Shown piece by piece: positions 13,613 to 26,456 of a DNA stretch of 64,000 bases (the stretch's first letter is position 1; the number at the start of each line of letters is the position of its first letter). The stretch covers positions 26,809 to 90,808 of the forward strand of contig KB305197.1 of assembly GCA_000328365.1 (NCBI GenBank), read 5' to 3'. The position numbers were made by a program, and so were the translations under genes. The stretch is from Capitella teleta. Its lineage: Eukaryota > Annelida > Polychaeta > Capitellidae. Below the pieces are notes generated by a model. That model did no database searches, was not told where the DNA came from, and saw only the letters and a program-made list of their open reading frames with translations.

Positions 13613-14136
13613 TGTAGTGCCCACAATAACCGCAGGGTTCAAAGGCATATGATTATGCTGAAGGTAGCGTAAGGTAAGCCTGCTACTTTTGGGCTACTAT
13701 AAATTAATCATAACATTTGCTGCATGCACAGTGGAAGTCATTTCGGCCCAAGATTTTACGCAGAGATGAGCGCGCCCAGTGCGCAAGCCCCTGTGAAGAA
13801 ACCTTGGTCGCATTGACACAAGTGTGAAGTGGGGTCATCACTCTCCTTTCCCTTCCTTATCAGGCAAACCGACCCACTTCCTCTGGCTAAGGTTCTTTGC
13901 CAGAAAAGGACCCCCAACAGAGCTGGCCGCTTGCCAACTTTCGAGAACAAGAGTCGTTATCGCATAGCAACATGATGATGTATGGCATAGTATGGTGCAA
14001 TTGCTATGCACTCTGATCTTATCGCAATCTTTTCCTGGATTTGAGACGTGAGCCACGTGACATTAAATCTGTACGATGCTTAATTAATCTACCAAGAAAT
14101 ATTTTCTTTGTCTTATCTTCATGTCTCGTTGATATA

Positions 14137-14289
<153 letters not shown>

Positions 14290-15912
14290 TCTTCTTGTTC
14301 TTTGATTACGTGATGTTTCATTTTCGCGTATAGTTTGGGTAAGAGAGTATTCGCACTATCGTAGAGGGCGTTTGCTGGGATTTTTCTGTTGATTATTGTG
14401 GAATATTCATAAATTCACTAAAACAAAGTTCCATCTCTGTCCGGAGACTTTGATCTTCGACTGCGTTGTGTGACATTTAGAGTACTAATACCGAAGACCA
14501 ACTATACCAAGGCATCTAACCCATGGTAACCACATGCTAATTATTTCGCCGTGATCGAGGTTGCCAAGCACATAGCTGAATGATGCAACGAGTACTCTAT
14601 CTACAGGTCTCAGGTATAACATAGTTATAATTATATACCTTTTTTTTTTTCCTTTGATGTTTGTGATTCTTCGTTGTTGATCGTTCGTGTAATGTATACT
14701 CGTTAATTAAAGAACATAGTTATAAATGACAAGTTTTCTTTTTCTATTTTCTTTTTTTTTTTTCGTTTTCTTTCTTTGGTCCTTTCGTGTTTTGTGATTC
14801 TTCGTTATTCATTTTTCGTGGGTTGAGTAACCGCCATTCAGCTATCGGTTGTTCAGTCAAAGGTTGCTCACTCTAGATGACAATATGTTTTTTTATTATA
14901 ATACCATGGTGTAGCACATATACACCGATACCACCTCATAGGTCAGTTATCAATCCACAAGACAGTAGACACTGCATGTCGCAGATATTTCATGCGTGTA
15001 TTATAATTCCCCAATAACTCTTGTCTGTCCCTGTAGGCGTTACCTACGGCATTCCCTTGCTGCCACGTATTCATCATGTAATCCAGTTCATTCCACTGAA
15101 CTCATCTGTTGTGCAAGGAAAGGTGAAGAAAGGCGATAATTAAACGTTATATAATGATTCAATTACAGGTTGTTAGTCACCTGATGATGACCACTGAAAT
15201 CAAGCATCCTGTCTTATCTAATGTGGCAAGCAGGATAATTAATAAATAGTTCAAGTTAAGTAAGAAGCCATACTTGTTATACAATGCTAGACAAACGGAT
15301 GATGTAACATTGGTTCGACGTACTTTTTGTAGGCAACACACAATCATGTATTTCCTCTGACACAATATACCTGTGTATTACCCTTGGTGCTCACTTTGAT
15401 GCCTCTTGTTGTGGATCCTCCATCTTGCTTTCTGTTTGACAAATACATCCAGATTAAGTTGTCTGTCAGGCATTTTTTTTTTGTTCGTTTCTTCAGGGCT
15501 GTAAATATTTTTGAAACTCGTGATACTCTGTTCCCTTGTACAGTCTTCGTCCTGAAAAACAAAAGGTTATATAGATATGCATACTTATTATAGGTTATAA
15601 TTTTATCATACTTATTTATAATTTTATCGAGTTTTAAAGTATATATATATATATAAACTTCTAGATAAATTAACTCGTTTCGATGTGCGCTAACCATTGA
15701 GTCCACCTAGTGCTAGAAACAGTATGCATGTATTTTGTGACCAACAGGGCTTACATGATGTTTTTCCCGCATTCCTTTGATGACCTCTAGTGAATCGAAA
15801 CGTGGGGTTCAAACGTGTATCAGCACACGTTACCCCTTCAAGTGATCACCATTAACGGATCTCTCGCGGCGCCATTACCTCACATAAATGATCAAAGAGA
15901 GAAAGAAAACAT

Positions 15913-16290
15913 CTAGTTTGAAGGAAATCCACACAGCCACAAACACAAGACCAAGTTCATGACGACTGCTAAAAGCCAGGTACAAAGTGAACGCACATAT
16001 TCAAGATTCCTCTTCAAAACCTCTGTGTGCCGGATACTTTGGGTGATATTAGGGGTTCTTACAAGTTTGGACCGAGTCGAGTTTGGTGTGTGATATCGCA
16101 ATGAAAGTTTTTTTTTCTGAATTGGTTTGGTACCACGAAACACACTCGATTGTTGTTCCGCCAACATCCAATTTAATTTCCTTGCATGTCGACTAATCCT
16201 TGAAACCTGAGCTTTGATGAGTGCTGAATCGGAGGGATACTTAAATATAATCCCATACTCACTCATACAATTCTTTACCGAACACAACAA
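15913..16290 (-). CDS. Unrecognised 125-codon ORF
   Basis: This ORF opens with ATG and is one of the longer unexplained open frames in the window. The protein is basic in its middle and ends in a leucine-rich hydrophobic run (WLLAVVMNLVLCLWLCGF) that could be one membrane segment. I see no known domain, no splice sites and no promoter. At this length in AT-rich DNA it may be chance. Confidence 0.15.
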   Translation of the reverse strand: MLCSVKNCMSEYGIIFKYPSDSALIKAQVSRISRHARKLNWMLAEQQSSVFRGTKPIQKKKLSLRYHTPNSTRSKLVRTPNITQSIRHTEVLKRNLEYVRSLCTWLLAVVMNLVLCLWLCGFPSN

Positions 16291-17109
16291 TCGATTATGA
16301 AATAAACTGAATCAATTGTTGCGTTTAGTTTGAACATCTCTTTTATCGTAATTCTACGACTCCTGAGTTTGATGCATTTGTCTCTTATTATTCTGGATTC
16401 GAGTCTATTTTTCATACTTCTCGTTTTGCTATACATATGACCGGTTAAAGCCGGTTCGTTAGCGTTAACAAAGTACCACGTGACTACCTAATGGTCGTCA
16501 TGGCAACATGCATGCTTTGATAAAAAATGCGATGCATTCATTGAGAGGCTTAAATCGTGCTCCTCTATACCATCATTACTCCAGTTATTTTGTAAAGCAA
16601 ATGCATTAATTGGAACTCGCCAAAAGCAAGTAGTATTAACGTGCTCACACGATTGCTTCATTCCCAATGCGATATTCTGAAATTTCTGGTATTGGGCAGT
16701 TCTTGCGCCTTTCAGTTCTAGGAAATTCTGTTGGTTCAACCAAAAATACTCCATTTAGGAGTATCTTTGGTTCAACCGATATTTAATAGGTGCGAGCAGC
16801 ATTTAAGTCGCATTTAGGAATCGGGTCATGGTTGTGATCAAGAATATAATTGGGAAAGTTTGTTTCTATGTGCAAAAACCTCGATCATTATTTGAAGAAT
16901 CGAAACAGGAAGTTGAAGGTGGGGGTGCTTTCCTAACGGACTTATTAATGTTAGAAAAGTGTTAAGATGTCTTAATTTTTTTTTCGTAATGTCTAAAATC
17001 AATTTAATTGACTCGGATGTTGAACACGACTATCCTTAAGTCTGTTAGCCTATACCTATGAAGAATCACCTTCCACGAACATTAACATTACAACAGCCTA
17101 CTAATTTCC

Positions 17110-17490
17110 ACATGAATACATCACAAAGCATCTATTCAAATTATATCTCACGTCAATAGTTGTTGAATCCTCTAAAATTGATCCGTTTTCAATTTGTTTA
17201 TACAACGCCGGCTTGATTCCACGAAAAGCGCGAAATTTCAACCCGAGCAAAGCGCTAGTGGTGGATGTTTACATTGAGCGGCGTTCGCGGTTGCCAGCAT
17301 TTTTTTTTTTTTTTTTTTAGTAGGACGCAGGTGATAGGAAAATAGTTCGGCAGTAAATCTAAACCCCGGATCGATTGTGGCCCATTGCTTAATTACAGGC
17401 TACATCATCGATGCTGTTATAATTATTTGACGGAATATTTGCGTGAAAATTGTTAGATAATCTGGGCATTTAAAATGCTAATAAGCGTGG
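17110..17490 (+). repeat. Diverged dispersed repeat, copy 1
   Basis: It shares a collinear series of blocks with 21892-22244: ACGTCAATAGTTG, GCGCGAAATTT, CAGTAAATCTAAA, GATGCTGTTAT and GTGAAAATTGT, in the same order and orientation. Substitutions and small indels separate the copies, including a poly(T) insert near 17301. No coding capacity or terminal repeats are evident, so the class is unknown. Confidence 0.65.
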
Positions 17491-17974
17491 ACTCATTGTG
17501 GACCTGACACGGTATAACGGATCCAAGGGCGATCGGGATCAGTCGTAGTATAGGGCTAGGGGCTCAGCTGCTCCATGCTTGGATAATTCCTTTCTTGCAG
17601 CGGACACAGGTTTCTCACTCGTATCAGAATGGTTTCAGGTAGCGCAGCATCAAGTCATCATCCTCAGGCGAATTCCCAGGCACCAGGTCGCAAATATCAA
17701 CAGTATCTTGTAACTATAACAATCATTATGACATTATTAGAGATGCATGTGTAGTGAGATTGGATAATGGATATACCAGCAATTAACATTCGATATAATT
17801 TAGATATTATCCGGATAGTATGCTGCAGGAATCAAATTGAAATATTCATAATTTGGGGTGTTTGCTCCATTCTATAACGTTGAAGGCAAATAAAATTATA
17901 TAGCTGTCTTTGAGATTATTTGTCATTAATCCCTCACCAGCAACCCCGCCCATTTCAATACAAAGAATTATATA

Positions 17975-18660
17975 CAGAGTGGGACAAAAATAGTCTATAT
18001 ACTCCATTTTAAAGATTCAATGCTTTTCAATGGCACTATACTTTTATGAGAAAATGTTACAAAACAGATCGCAGTGTAAAAACCAGGCAAAGATAAGAGA
18101 AATAAATGCTTAGTCTAACATGTTATGCTGCTAGTCATATCATTTATATTCCAGTTTCATCAGCTACCCCGATTTATCTCAATCGATAGAGTGCACTCAT
18201 CATTCCACGATATTTCCACTTTTGGTGGCAAACAGGGCCCCGGACCATGGATAAGGTTCATTGAATGCATAAATAAGGCGACTCTCTCACACTATTGTTT
18301 TGTTTGAGAGTGCTATAGTTGTGACAGTAGTACCAATGTTTATCTCATAGAAACAAAACAACAGAGAGTTTATATTGAAACGCCATACTTGAGATGCTAT
18401 TCCATAATGTTTGTTCAAGGGCTCATCTGATTTTGCTCACCCAAAAAATCTCTTCGCAATCACACACGACTCACATTTAAATGCTCCTCTCTCATTCAAA
18501 ATATTTTTTTCGATTTATTTACATAAATGGGCGCAGAATAGCACTGTCAATCCATACCAGGTTGTTCGTTTCAGCCCATTTTAGAATTTAGTTTTTAAAA
18601 TGGAGTAGACATTTTAGAATTTAGTTTTTAAAATGGGGTAGACTACTTTGGCCCACTCTG
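17975..18660 (+). mobile_element. Non-autonomous TIR transposon, copy B (Tc1/mariner-like)
   Basis: 686 bases, bounded by TA on both sides (17973-17974 and 18661-18662). The left end CAGAGTGGGACAAAAATAGT and the right end, whose reverse complement is CAGAGTGGGCCAAAGTAGT, form good TIRs of roughly 38 bases ending in an ATTTTAAA block. Near the right end a 33-base unit is duplicated in tandem (about 18575-18640). It encodes a 60-codon ORF (18125-18307) related to the one in copy A. No transposase is present. Confidence 0.82.
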
Positions 18661-18662
18661 TA

Positions 18663-20639
18663 CATGTTGTTAGGATTACATGGGTGCTTCTAACTACTTT
18701 ACACGATGTTTCATTATAGCATATGTAATTATGATTACATAAACTCTGCCTATGTTTGTAGACCTTCGGCCATAGCGTGCACGGGATTGCTTCCATGTTT
18801 CAAGAGGCAATCAGCGATACTGAGGCGTCACAAGACCAAGATGCAATAAGCGAATACTGGGGGTTATAGAAGTTCACCGAGAAGCGAAAATCGGGAAGCA
18901 GGCGCATCCATCACTGTTAGATAGCAAATACTTTGAAGGCACCGATTTACTGCATTGTTTATTAGAAACGCAGGCTGCCGTACATCTACGATTCTAATAT
19001 AAGACTAGTATTTTCCATGAACTCACTCACTCTCGGGCTCAATATCACCGTGCGAACTACCTCCGATGATACTTCTTTTGTATCTTATTTTTTTTTGGAT
19101 AGTTTCACTACTTGGAATATTTGTTGAAGGTAAATTAAAGCCAATATGAAGTGATTGGTTGTGTCTTTGTTATTACGAGCTTGGAGCTTACCACCAAACA
19201 CGACGATAACTGATGTAGAATTGGAGTCAGTCTATCATAGGTGGCTGGCGTGCCAACGGCCGAAAGGCCATTACGCCAGTCTCCTAAGTTATATATTCAC
19301 TGTTTACTCTTCTTCTTGCTTTTTACCACAATAAATGTTTTGTCTGTCTGTCATAGTGTCTTTTTTTTTTAAATCGTGTTCATCGCCAAGGACATCCAGC
19401 CCCCATGGGATGAAATCAAGTTTGATTTCATATAATAATAATTCATTGTAAATGATCAGTCAGTCGACTTTTAACAGGTGTTTCAGTAAAGCTAACCTAG
19501 TGTTTTACCCCATGACCCAATCCATTCTCAAAATGCACGCATGAGATGAGCCACTCAGCATTTGTCCTGGTCACTCAAGCGGTGGAGTGAGTCCTTGTTT
19601 AATTCTATTGGTTTCATTTCTCAACGAAATCTAACGAGTAAACCCCAGAAGATAAGACCCACTATAGCTGTGATCACGAGCAAGTAATGGAGATGGAAGG
19701 CTAAAGTGCTATTGGACTCAGACTGACAGACTGATGGAAATCGCCATGCTATTGGACGGAACTCAGATTGAGAATCTCCCTGTTCAGGACATTGGTGTCG
19801 ATTTCAACAAAGGTTCCTCATTTCTCAAATGTCTTCTTGTTATATTTGTTTCCGTTCGTCGATTCCTCTCTCGCGTGGTTCAAGTGTATCATATCCCGTT
19901 CACATTTTGGGATGGTCTTCAAATTTGATTTTGAACAAATTGTGTTTCAAATATACAGGATATTCCACTTCCTTCTTTTCAAGCATGAAACACTGTAAGT
20001 GCTTTCTTTTGGAGTTCAGTAAAATCATTCGTGGATAATTAATCATTTATAATGCGAGCATTATTGCCTAATGGACTAAACACAATGCCGTCTACGGCAC
20101 TGTCAGCAATTCCTTTCTCACCGCAGAAGGCTTCAAGGTCATCGATGATTTGACTTCCGCGTTTGAAAACATTGGTGCATTTCCTTCTCTTTGTGCTCTC
20201 GTGTAATCCCGCGAGCTTTCCTCTTCTTCTTCGTCTCACAGTTCTTTTCACTTTGTGGCTGAAACTCGACCGTCGCATTATTTGATATGGTATGAGCTGA
20301 GGTGAGACTGTCAATCGTATACAACGCCGATACCTGTGCAATCATCAACCATTTTTACCTTGAGGCTCAGTGCACATAGGAATATATTGTGCTTTATGTA
20401 AACATCCAAAAGGTAATAACATCATTATGAATTATATAAGGCATACAAGATATCATGGACTTAATTATGATATAGTCCCTGAATTATTGTTCAATTATCC
20501 CATGGCTGGTCATCCATTCACAAGCCACAGTCGGTTCCTTTGAGTACACGTCTTCTGGGGTAGAAGGACTACAATGAACGCAATATTTTGCTGCGTATTA
20601 CTTACGCTCACCTCAATGCAACAGTTGGTTCGATTGTGT
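18663..20639. other. Non-coding stretch
   Basis: No supported gene. A minus-strand ORF of 100 codons at 20039-20341 is rich in Arg and Lys but has no recognisable domain. Confidence 0.45.
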
Positions 20640-21060
20640 CACGATGGTCTCTTCTCCAAACAACAGACACGAAAGCTACGACGCAGATTCAGCCGAAGGA
20701 ATTGGGACGTCAGCGTGCATGCGTGATGGGGTTTTACGGCTCCACCCAAACCAATCGGATAATACGGGCGCCAGAACAGAAAGCCCGGGCCGGGATTTCT
20801 CTTACTCTTATCGATAAATTCCAAGGGTTCTTTATCCTGCATACCACCATAGACAGTTGTACACAGCGCCCGGTCTTGTTACGCAGTTTGGCAGCACTGC
20901 AGAGTCACCGAAGAATTACAATTATAACGGATTACAATTATAATTCACAATCATAACGCCCGTGGCCTGATCGAGTCTCGAACCCGGGACCTCGACCCCC
21001 ATGGTCGGCAAAGGATTGTAGTCAATCTGTTAAACCGATTGAGCTATTCGGTGCCCCCCT
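20640..21060 (-). mobile_element. tRNA-derived SINE
   Basis: Read on the minus strand, the element opens at about 21060 with a tRNA-like head. It has an A-box-like TAGCTCAATCGG (21036-21047) and a B-box GGTTCGAGACTC (20973-20984), the internal RNA polymerase III promoter. A body of more than 300 bases follows, and pieces of that body recur at 696-772 and 13553-13612. The head does not fold as a complete tRNA, so it is not a tRNA gene. The 3' end is uncertain. Confidence 0.72.
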
Positions 21061-21569
21061 TGTGACGTCAGATGCGGGCTTTCTTTTCATATCTTTGGTT
21101 GCAACGAACAGCGCAATGTCAATTAATGGTGACAAGCCACCCTCTGTTTTAGGGAGAACACATTCATATCATTGTTGGTCGTGTCGTAATTCGGAAGGCA
21201 GCAAGGGAGGACTTTTTTGTAGGAATAAACATTGTAGATACACAATGATAGGGGAGGACGCCAATGGCATAATTATATTTTTCATTCAATAGATCAAACT
21301 TCAATAAATTGCTATGATTATGTTCATTGACGTGAATGTTTGCCAATAGTAAAAAAAGATAGAAAGAAAGGAAGATGAAGGAAAACAAGACAATTTTAAC
21401 ATGAATTCAAAGCAATTGCCTGCAGCGTTCTTTGGTAGTGCGCAGTAAAAGTGATTAAGAGATGGTGGCGTAATTTCATATTTCACATTGAAAGACAGAG
21501 CAGGGAGGATGGATGGGAGAAGAAAGGACGCCGAATGAGGCTGTCTGGATGCGGATGAGCAGGAGGAGA

Positions 21570-21612
21570 GTAATGTTATGAGTTTAGGATGTCATGTTAT
21601 GAGTTTAGGATG
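21570..21612 (+). repeat. Two-unit tandem repeat
   Basis: ATGTTATGAGTTTAGGATGT occurs twice in direct succession. The surrounding 21500-21720 is purine-rich. Confidence 0.85.
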
Positions 21613-21891
21613 TTTAGATAACTGTAAATTTTATGCATGAAGATGTCAATGATATAAGTAAAGAATGTAGGCATGATGTTTAGTTAGTGAAAAAGAAGAG
21701 CGGATGGGGTTCTAAGAGGGGAGTATGTGATGATGCGACGGCTGGTTTTGAGGTTTCAGGAGACACGAAAGATGGTCGTGTGCGATGGAGTCGTTTGTCT
21801 ATCAAATGCCGCATTAGGCCGATGGTTACCATATATAGATCGCCTATCCTTGTGCAACCACTTTTTTTTATTATTTTAAGCCTTCTAATTT

Positions 21892-22244
21892 GTACATGAT
21901 TACATCACGAAACATTCATATTAATCACATCTGACGTCAATAGTTGACTCCTCTATAAATATTTCAGCTTCAATTTACGCCACGCTGGCCTGATTCTACG
22001 AAAGGCGCGAAATTTGAATCCTAACGTCGCGGATGTGTACATTTCGCGACGTTTAAGGCGGCCAGCATTTCATAAAGTATTGATATCAATATAGTTCACC
22101 AGTAAATCTAAAAACTGAATCGGTTGTTTTGGCTCCTGCAACTACTAACCAGAAGCCGTATGGATGCTGTTATTTTTGGCCGATTTTTGTGTGTGAAAAT
22201 TGTAAGGTAAACCTGTAGCCTAAAATTAAGTTAGGCTAATGGAG
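21892..22244 (+). repeat. Diverged dispersed repeat, copy 2
   Basis: The partner of 17110-17490, in the same orientation and with the same order of conserved blocks. It lacks the poly(T) insertion of copy 1. Confidence 0.65.
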
Positions 22245-24915
22245 CCCCTGTACATATGTGCATTTCCAAACCGTAATTCAGGATTAGAAATTGATTGAAG
22301 GACTTATAGAGGTTCATTATAGATTTCAGTTATGCGAGAACTGCATGGGCCCGTGTCGCTCTTTCCTTTGATTTCGTTGATTTTGCGAACGAATTTTCTG
22401 ATTAATTAATGAGATGAGAGTAATCTGCGTAAAGAGACATCACGCAGGGTACTCCTTTTTGTCGACCTAATTCACTCATAATGCTGAAGAAAGAAGTGAC
22501 AATTGGGGCCACGCGATGGAATCAGTCAGCGGAGTTTTGTGGAACTTTAGTTGGAAGTCGCGTGAACTAATCATTTACCACACAGAGTTCGTTCATGAAA
22601 AAGGTCTGATTAGGCACGACGACGTCATTGCGGTCGCTGAAGCTATGAGCAGGCGGGTTGGGTCCGCAATCACTCGTGATGGTATTAACAATAATTTTTT
22701 TCCCGCCATGAATGCTTATTTGTACGAAGTGGAGATCGAAATATTTTATCTATATCGCGGAATTTTGAAATTTTGTAGACTCAATGAGAATAACTATTGA
22801 GCTCCAAAATTCTTAGAAATCATCAGTGACAGAGCACCACGGGTGCTACTGTAGGATGTAAGGATAAATGCCAAGTGGAATAGTGAACATTGAAGGGAAT
22901 GTTGTAATATTCTAAAGTTAAAAGTCGATTTATTTAAAATTATTTTGTGGACATTTTGTGGACATTTATCGTATCTAGCCCGATGCTATATATATAGCAT
23001 TAAAATCCTTTGATGAACACTGAAACAATGATCGACTGCGGAGAAAAAAAAAATGAGGATCTCAGGTGACGAATATAATACGAATCATTTGATTGGTCAA
23101 TTCCAAAAGAGTGATTGGTTGACAAGCTTGTGATGGGAATATTTCTGGTTTAAATGTCAATGATCATCTTGAGTTCTAAATTTCTAAAATATCTATGGCC
23201 ATGAGCTATATTGTATATATATATTGTATATGTATATGAGCTATATATATATATTGCATTCATTGTCAAGTTTTGGCTAATCTCGATGGCAGTGTGTGCA
23301 CTACCGATTGCCACACGTGTAAGGTGGTCTTTAATGTTGGTCAAATTTATCATTATATGCCATTATATTTTTTTGACCGTCTCTAAAATCACACTTGTGT
23401 ATTTTGCTACGAAACTAAATCATTAATTAATTTAATTAATTTAACATGAATAAAGTTCCAAATCATATTACTTTGGAATGACAGGGTAAAAATTTATGTT
23501 AACAGAGTAGAAGCGCTGCTGCAAGTACCCCGGTGACTTAAATATAAATATGTGTGCAATAAACAAACAAGTTTAAATAAGTTAAATGATACACATAATT
23601 TCTTGTCTACAATGGATGCCATGCACCTTGTATAAGGGGCAATCAGCAGGTTTATTACCCCCGGGAATATCACAGTGGATGACCATGGCATACTTTCATA
23701 AGTAAGCACCACAATCATGATATGGAATTGAATCCCAAGAGCACAGCTGACGTCATCGCCTTCCAGGCACTAGTCCTTCGTCATGCGATTTTGCTGTCGA
23801 CATTGTACATTAGACTGCGTGACGTCAGCACTGTCAGTCGATACGATGGGAATGAAAGGGCGAAGCAGTGTCTGTCCAACTGGGGTAAGTTAATAGATAA
23901 TTAACACCCCTTCTGAATAGGGTGCAGAATGGTCAGGGTGCGTTGGGGTGCTAGATTGACCATTGCACGCGTAGGTCATTCTACGTGGAAAACAGAGAGG
24001 GAACGCGCTTGGATTACATGTACCTTCTGTGCAACTTTTCGGCTAACGGCAGTCACTGCATACATTGTCACCGCACGATATTTGCACAAACACCATTCGC
24101 TTTTCAGCATTGTTGGCAGCACTAAATCATTCATGTGCTAACACGCTACACCGTTGGGCGAAGAAAAAAATATCCAAATATCCTAGATATATCGCAACTG
24201 AAATACATTTAATGAAAATTCCGTCCATGTATCAGGTCTATGCAATGCGTACTGCAACTGGGCCCCAAAAAAGTGACGTCAGGGTGCAATAAAAATTAAC
24301 AATGATCAAAATTTACACTTGGAACTTGTTATACCCTTTTGCAGGCAAGTCTGCCAGCCACCAAAAGCTAAGCGACGATTGACACAACCAATTCTAGTGT
24401 TGTAATGTAATTAGCTTTTGCATATTTCGTCTTCTATTCTGGAAAGTTATCCCAATTGAATAGTTTGAATTACCATAATATTTACGCCGGGACGTACATG
24501 CAGGGGCCACTTGGGGCACAATTGAGATATGCATCATTCCGTTATGACGTAATCTCTGCCATGTTCCATCTGCTCGTTCATGGAACCACACCTTAATGTA
24601 CGTCTCTAATGACTGTATCCTTGGATAACCCATTTCATAAATTAATAAGCTAAATTTGCCGAAACCTAAAAATATCTCACTTATAATTGATACCTCAAAC
24701 ATTACTGCCACATTTTAAAAATGTCTTTTAAGGTCGCAGGCACGTTTTCCTCTTTAAGGCACATTGTCCCCCGAAGATTGCAATTAGCGACACTATAGTG
24801 ATATTCGCGGCAACAAGTGCGTGACCTAAAACCCAAACTGGTGCATCTAATGCCTCTCCTGAAGTGCCAACGTTTTGTCTGTAAAACTATGTGACATTTA
24901 CAATAACAGGATGCC
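22245..24915. other. Non-coding stretch upstream of the GTPase gene
   Basis: No supported gene. The 94-codon ORF at 22516-22800 (+) has an ATG and a mixed composition but no recognisable domain and no splice signals. TA-rich dinucleotide runs lie near 23200-23255. Confidence 0.45.
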
Positions 24916-24917
24916 TT

Positions 24918-25310
24918 GCGCATGCGCTAATGGAGATTCCACACAGGGAAACAATGCGCCCGTTAGTGAAATGCACACTCAGCAGCAATAATTGGTGATT
25001 ATACTGCATCATTTGATACATTTGGTTTCTGCTTCCATTATTGTTCTATCTATCACAACTGATAACCTCAGACGACGCGAGGCAACCAACCCTCTATTCG
25101 TGTTATCCCAAAGCAAAGCAGCCGGATGACTGATCACACAATCGGGCGCCAAGAGGCCCTGTTGCACTCAAAAGATGTCTTAAGCTTACGGGGCCAGCGG
25201 AGTTTCACTCGGTCTGCCATTCGATCCTCTGCGCATGCGTCTCAGCGAGACCCCTGGATGAGACGAATGCCAGCATAAAAGCGGCTGCAGGTTGCATTGC
25301 CAAGCATTCG
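24918..25310 (+). promoter_or_regulatory. Promoter region of the Ras-dva gene
   Basis: It holds a perfect palindromic NRF1 motif GCGCATGCGC (24918-24927), a second NRF1-type motif TGCGCATGCG (25230-25239) and a TATA-like CATAAAAG (25274-25281). By the usual spacing, transcription should start near 25305. NRF1 motifs are typical of animal promoters; factor binding is inferred. Confidence 0.6.
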
Positions 25311-25579
25311 TCGAGCACAGCACCTTCACTCACTCGCTCAACAAGTCTTCACTCGGCTCCTTGCTTGTCAGAATTCTCAACTTCCTCTCCGGTGAGTGTC
25401 GTAGCAACGTTTTAAAGTTTCCATGCGAATAATTATTAAACCGACTGGCGAATGATAGGATTATACTATCATGGGAATATTCATTGCTGAGGTGCAGAAC
25501 TGAGTTTATTATTTCGATTTCAAAAGTGCTTGTGATTACACATCCTTTTATTGACTGTCTCCTCGATTTCTTCCTCCAG
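25305..25579 (+). other. 5' UTR exon and intron of the Ras-dva gene
   Basis: The first exon runs from the predicted start near 25305 to 25391 and has no ATG. A consensus donor GTGAGT begins at 25392, and a pyrimidine-rich acceptor (TTCTTCCTCCAG) ends at 25579, two bases before the start codon. The intron is therefore 188 bases and the whole coding region lies in exon 2. Confidence 0.65.
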
Positions 25580-25581
25580 AA

Positions 25582-26340
25582 ATGGCCGAAGTCGACATCC
25601 GACGTCGAACCAAATCCAGTTCCGATGCCATTAACGAATCCGGCGCAATCCAGTCCGTCCTGAGCAAACCCAAAACCGATTGCTACAGAGTGGTTGTCAT
25701 GGGAGCAGCGGGCGTTGGCAAAACCTGCATCATCAACCGATTCCTATACGAAAACTTCCTCAACGATTACAAAGCGACAATCGAAGAGTTGCACCGCGGC
25801 GAGTATTCCGTCAACGGCGCCACCATCACGCTGGACATCCTGGACACAACAGGATCGTACGCCTTCCCCGCAATGCGCAAACTATCCATCACAACAGGGA
25901 ACGCCTTCCTGCTGGTGTACAGTCTAGGTGACGACGAATCATTCGAGGAGGTCAAGAACCTTCGCCAGCAAATCCTGGAGATCAAAAGGACAAATTGTGA
26001 CTCTTTAGATCCGACAGATGATCATCTGGATCCGATGAATCCACCAATTGTAATCGTGGGGAATAAACTCGATCTCTGTAGCAATGAATCGACGCACAAG
26101 AAAGATAGAGAAATGCCGAAAGTCGCCGTTGAGAGCTTAGTGAACATCGATTGGAACCATGGCTACGTCGAGGCCTCAGCCAAAGAAAACATCAACATCA
26201 ACGGCATTTTCAAAGAGCTTCTAAGCCAAGCAAAGGTCCAGCTCCTGACCAGCCCAGCGGTCATTCGCAAAAGAAGGCAATCGCTACCTGCCTCTAGCTC
26301 AAAGAACTCGCGTAGAAAGGACAGCTGTCGAGTGTCTTAA
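25582..26340 (+). CDS. ras-dva: Ras-dva-type small GTPase
   Basis: An intact 252-residue protein in one exon; the ATG has a good context (AAATGG). It is a membrane-anchored GTP switch of the Ras superfamily. G1 is GAAGVGKT (41-48), switch I ends ATIEELH (65-71), G3 is DTTGS (88-92), G4 is NKLD (161-164) and G5 is EASAK (197-201). The C-terminus has basic residues and a CAAX box, CRVS (249-252), which predicts farnesylation. EELH, GSYAFPAMRKLSI, WN in front of G5, FKELL-QA and SPA-RKRR are hallmarks of the Ras-dva family, known in Xenopus for forebrain and placode development and lost in placental mammals. Ser replaces the catalytic Gln of classical Ras after DT-G, as in the family, so intrinsic hydrolysis may be slow. 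An Asp-rich insert at about 140-153 before G4 appears longer than in vertebrate members as I recall them. Confidence 0.93.
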   Translation: MAEVDIRRRTKSSSDAINESGAIQSVLSKPKTDCYRVVVMGAAGVGKTCIINRFLYENFLNDYKATIEELHRGEYSVNGATITLDILDTTGSYAFPAMRKLSITTGNAFLLVYSLGDDESFEEVKNLRQQILEIKRTNCDSLDPTDDHLDPMNPPIVIVGNKLDLCSNESTHKKDREMPKVAVESLVNIDWNHGYVEASAKENININGIFKELLSQAKVQLLTSPAVIRKRRQSLPASSSKNSRRKDSCRVS

Positions 26341-26450
26341 TAACCTCAACGTTCAAACAAAAACAGTCATTGCATTTAATATTGCATTTATTATTGCCTA
26401 CTCCCTCCTTTGTTGAAGCCCAGTGTTGATGTTTTTTTATGCCAACAATG

Positions 26451-26456
26451 AATAAA
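26451..26456 (+). terminator. Poly(A) signal of the Ras-dva gene
   Basis: AATAAA 111 bases after the stop codon, followed by GTGC and T-rich sequence. It gives a short 3' UTR. Confidence 0.75.

Noticed and set aside
20958-21060. Possible tRNA gene on the minus strand
   Set aside because: A- and B-boxes are present but the acceptor stem does not close and a long SINE body follows.
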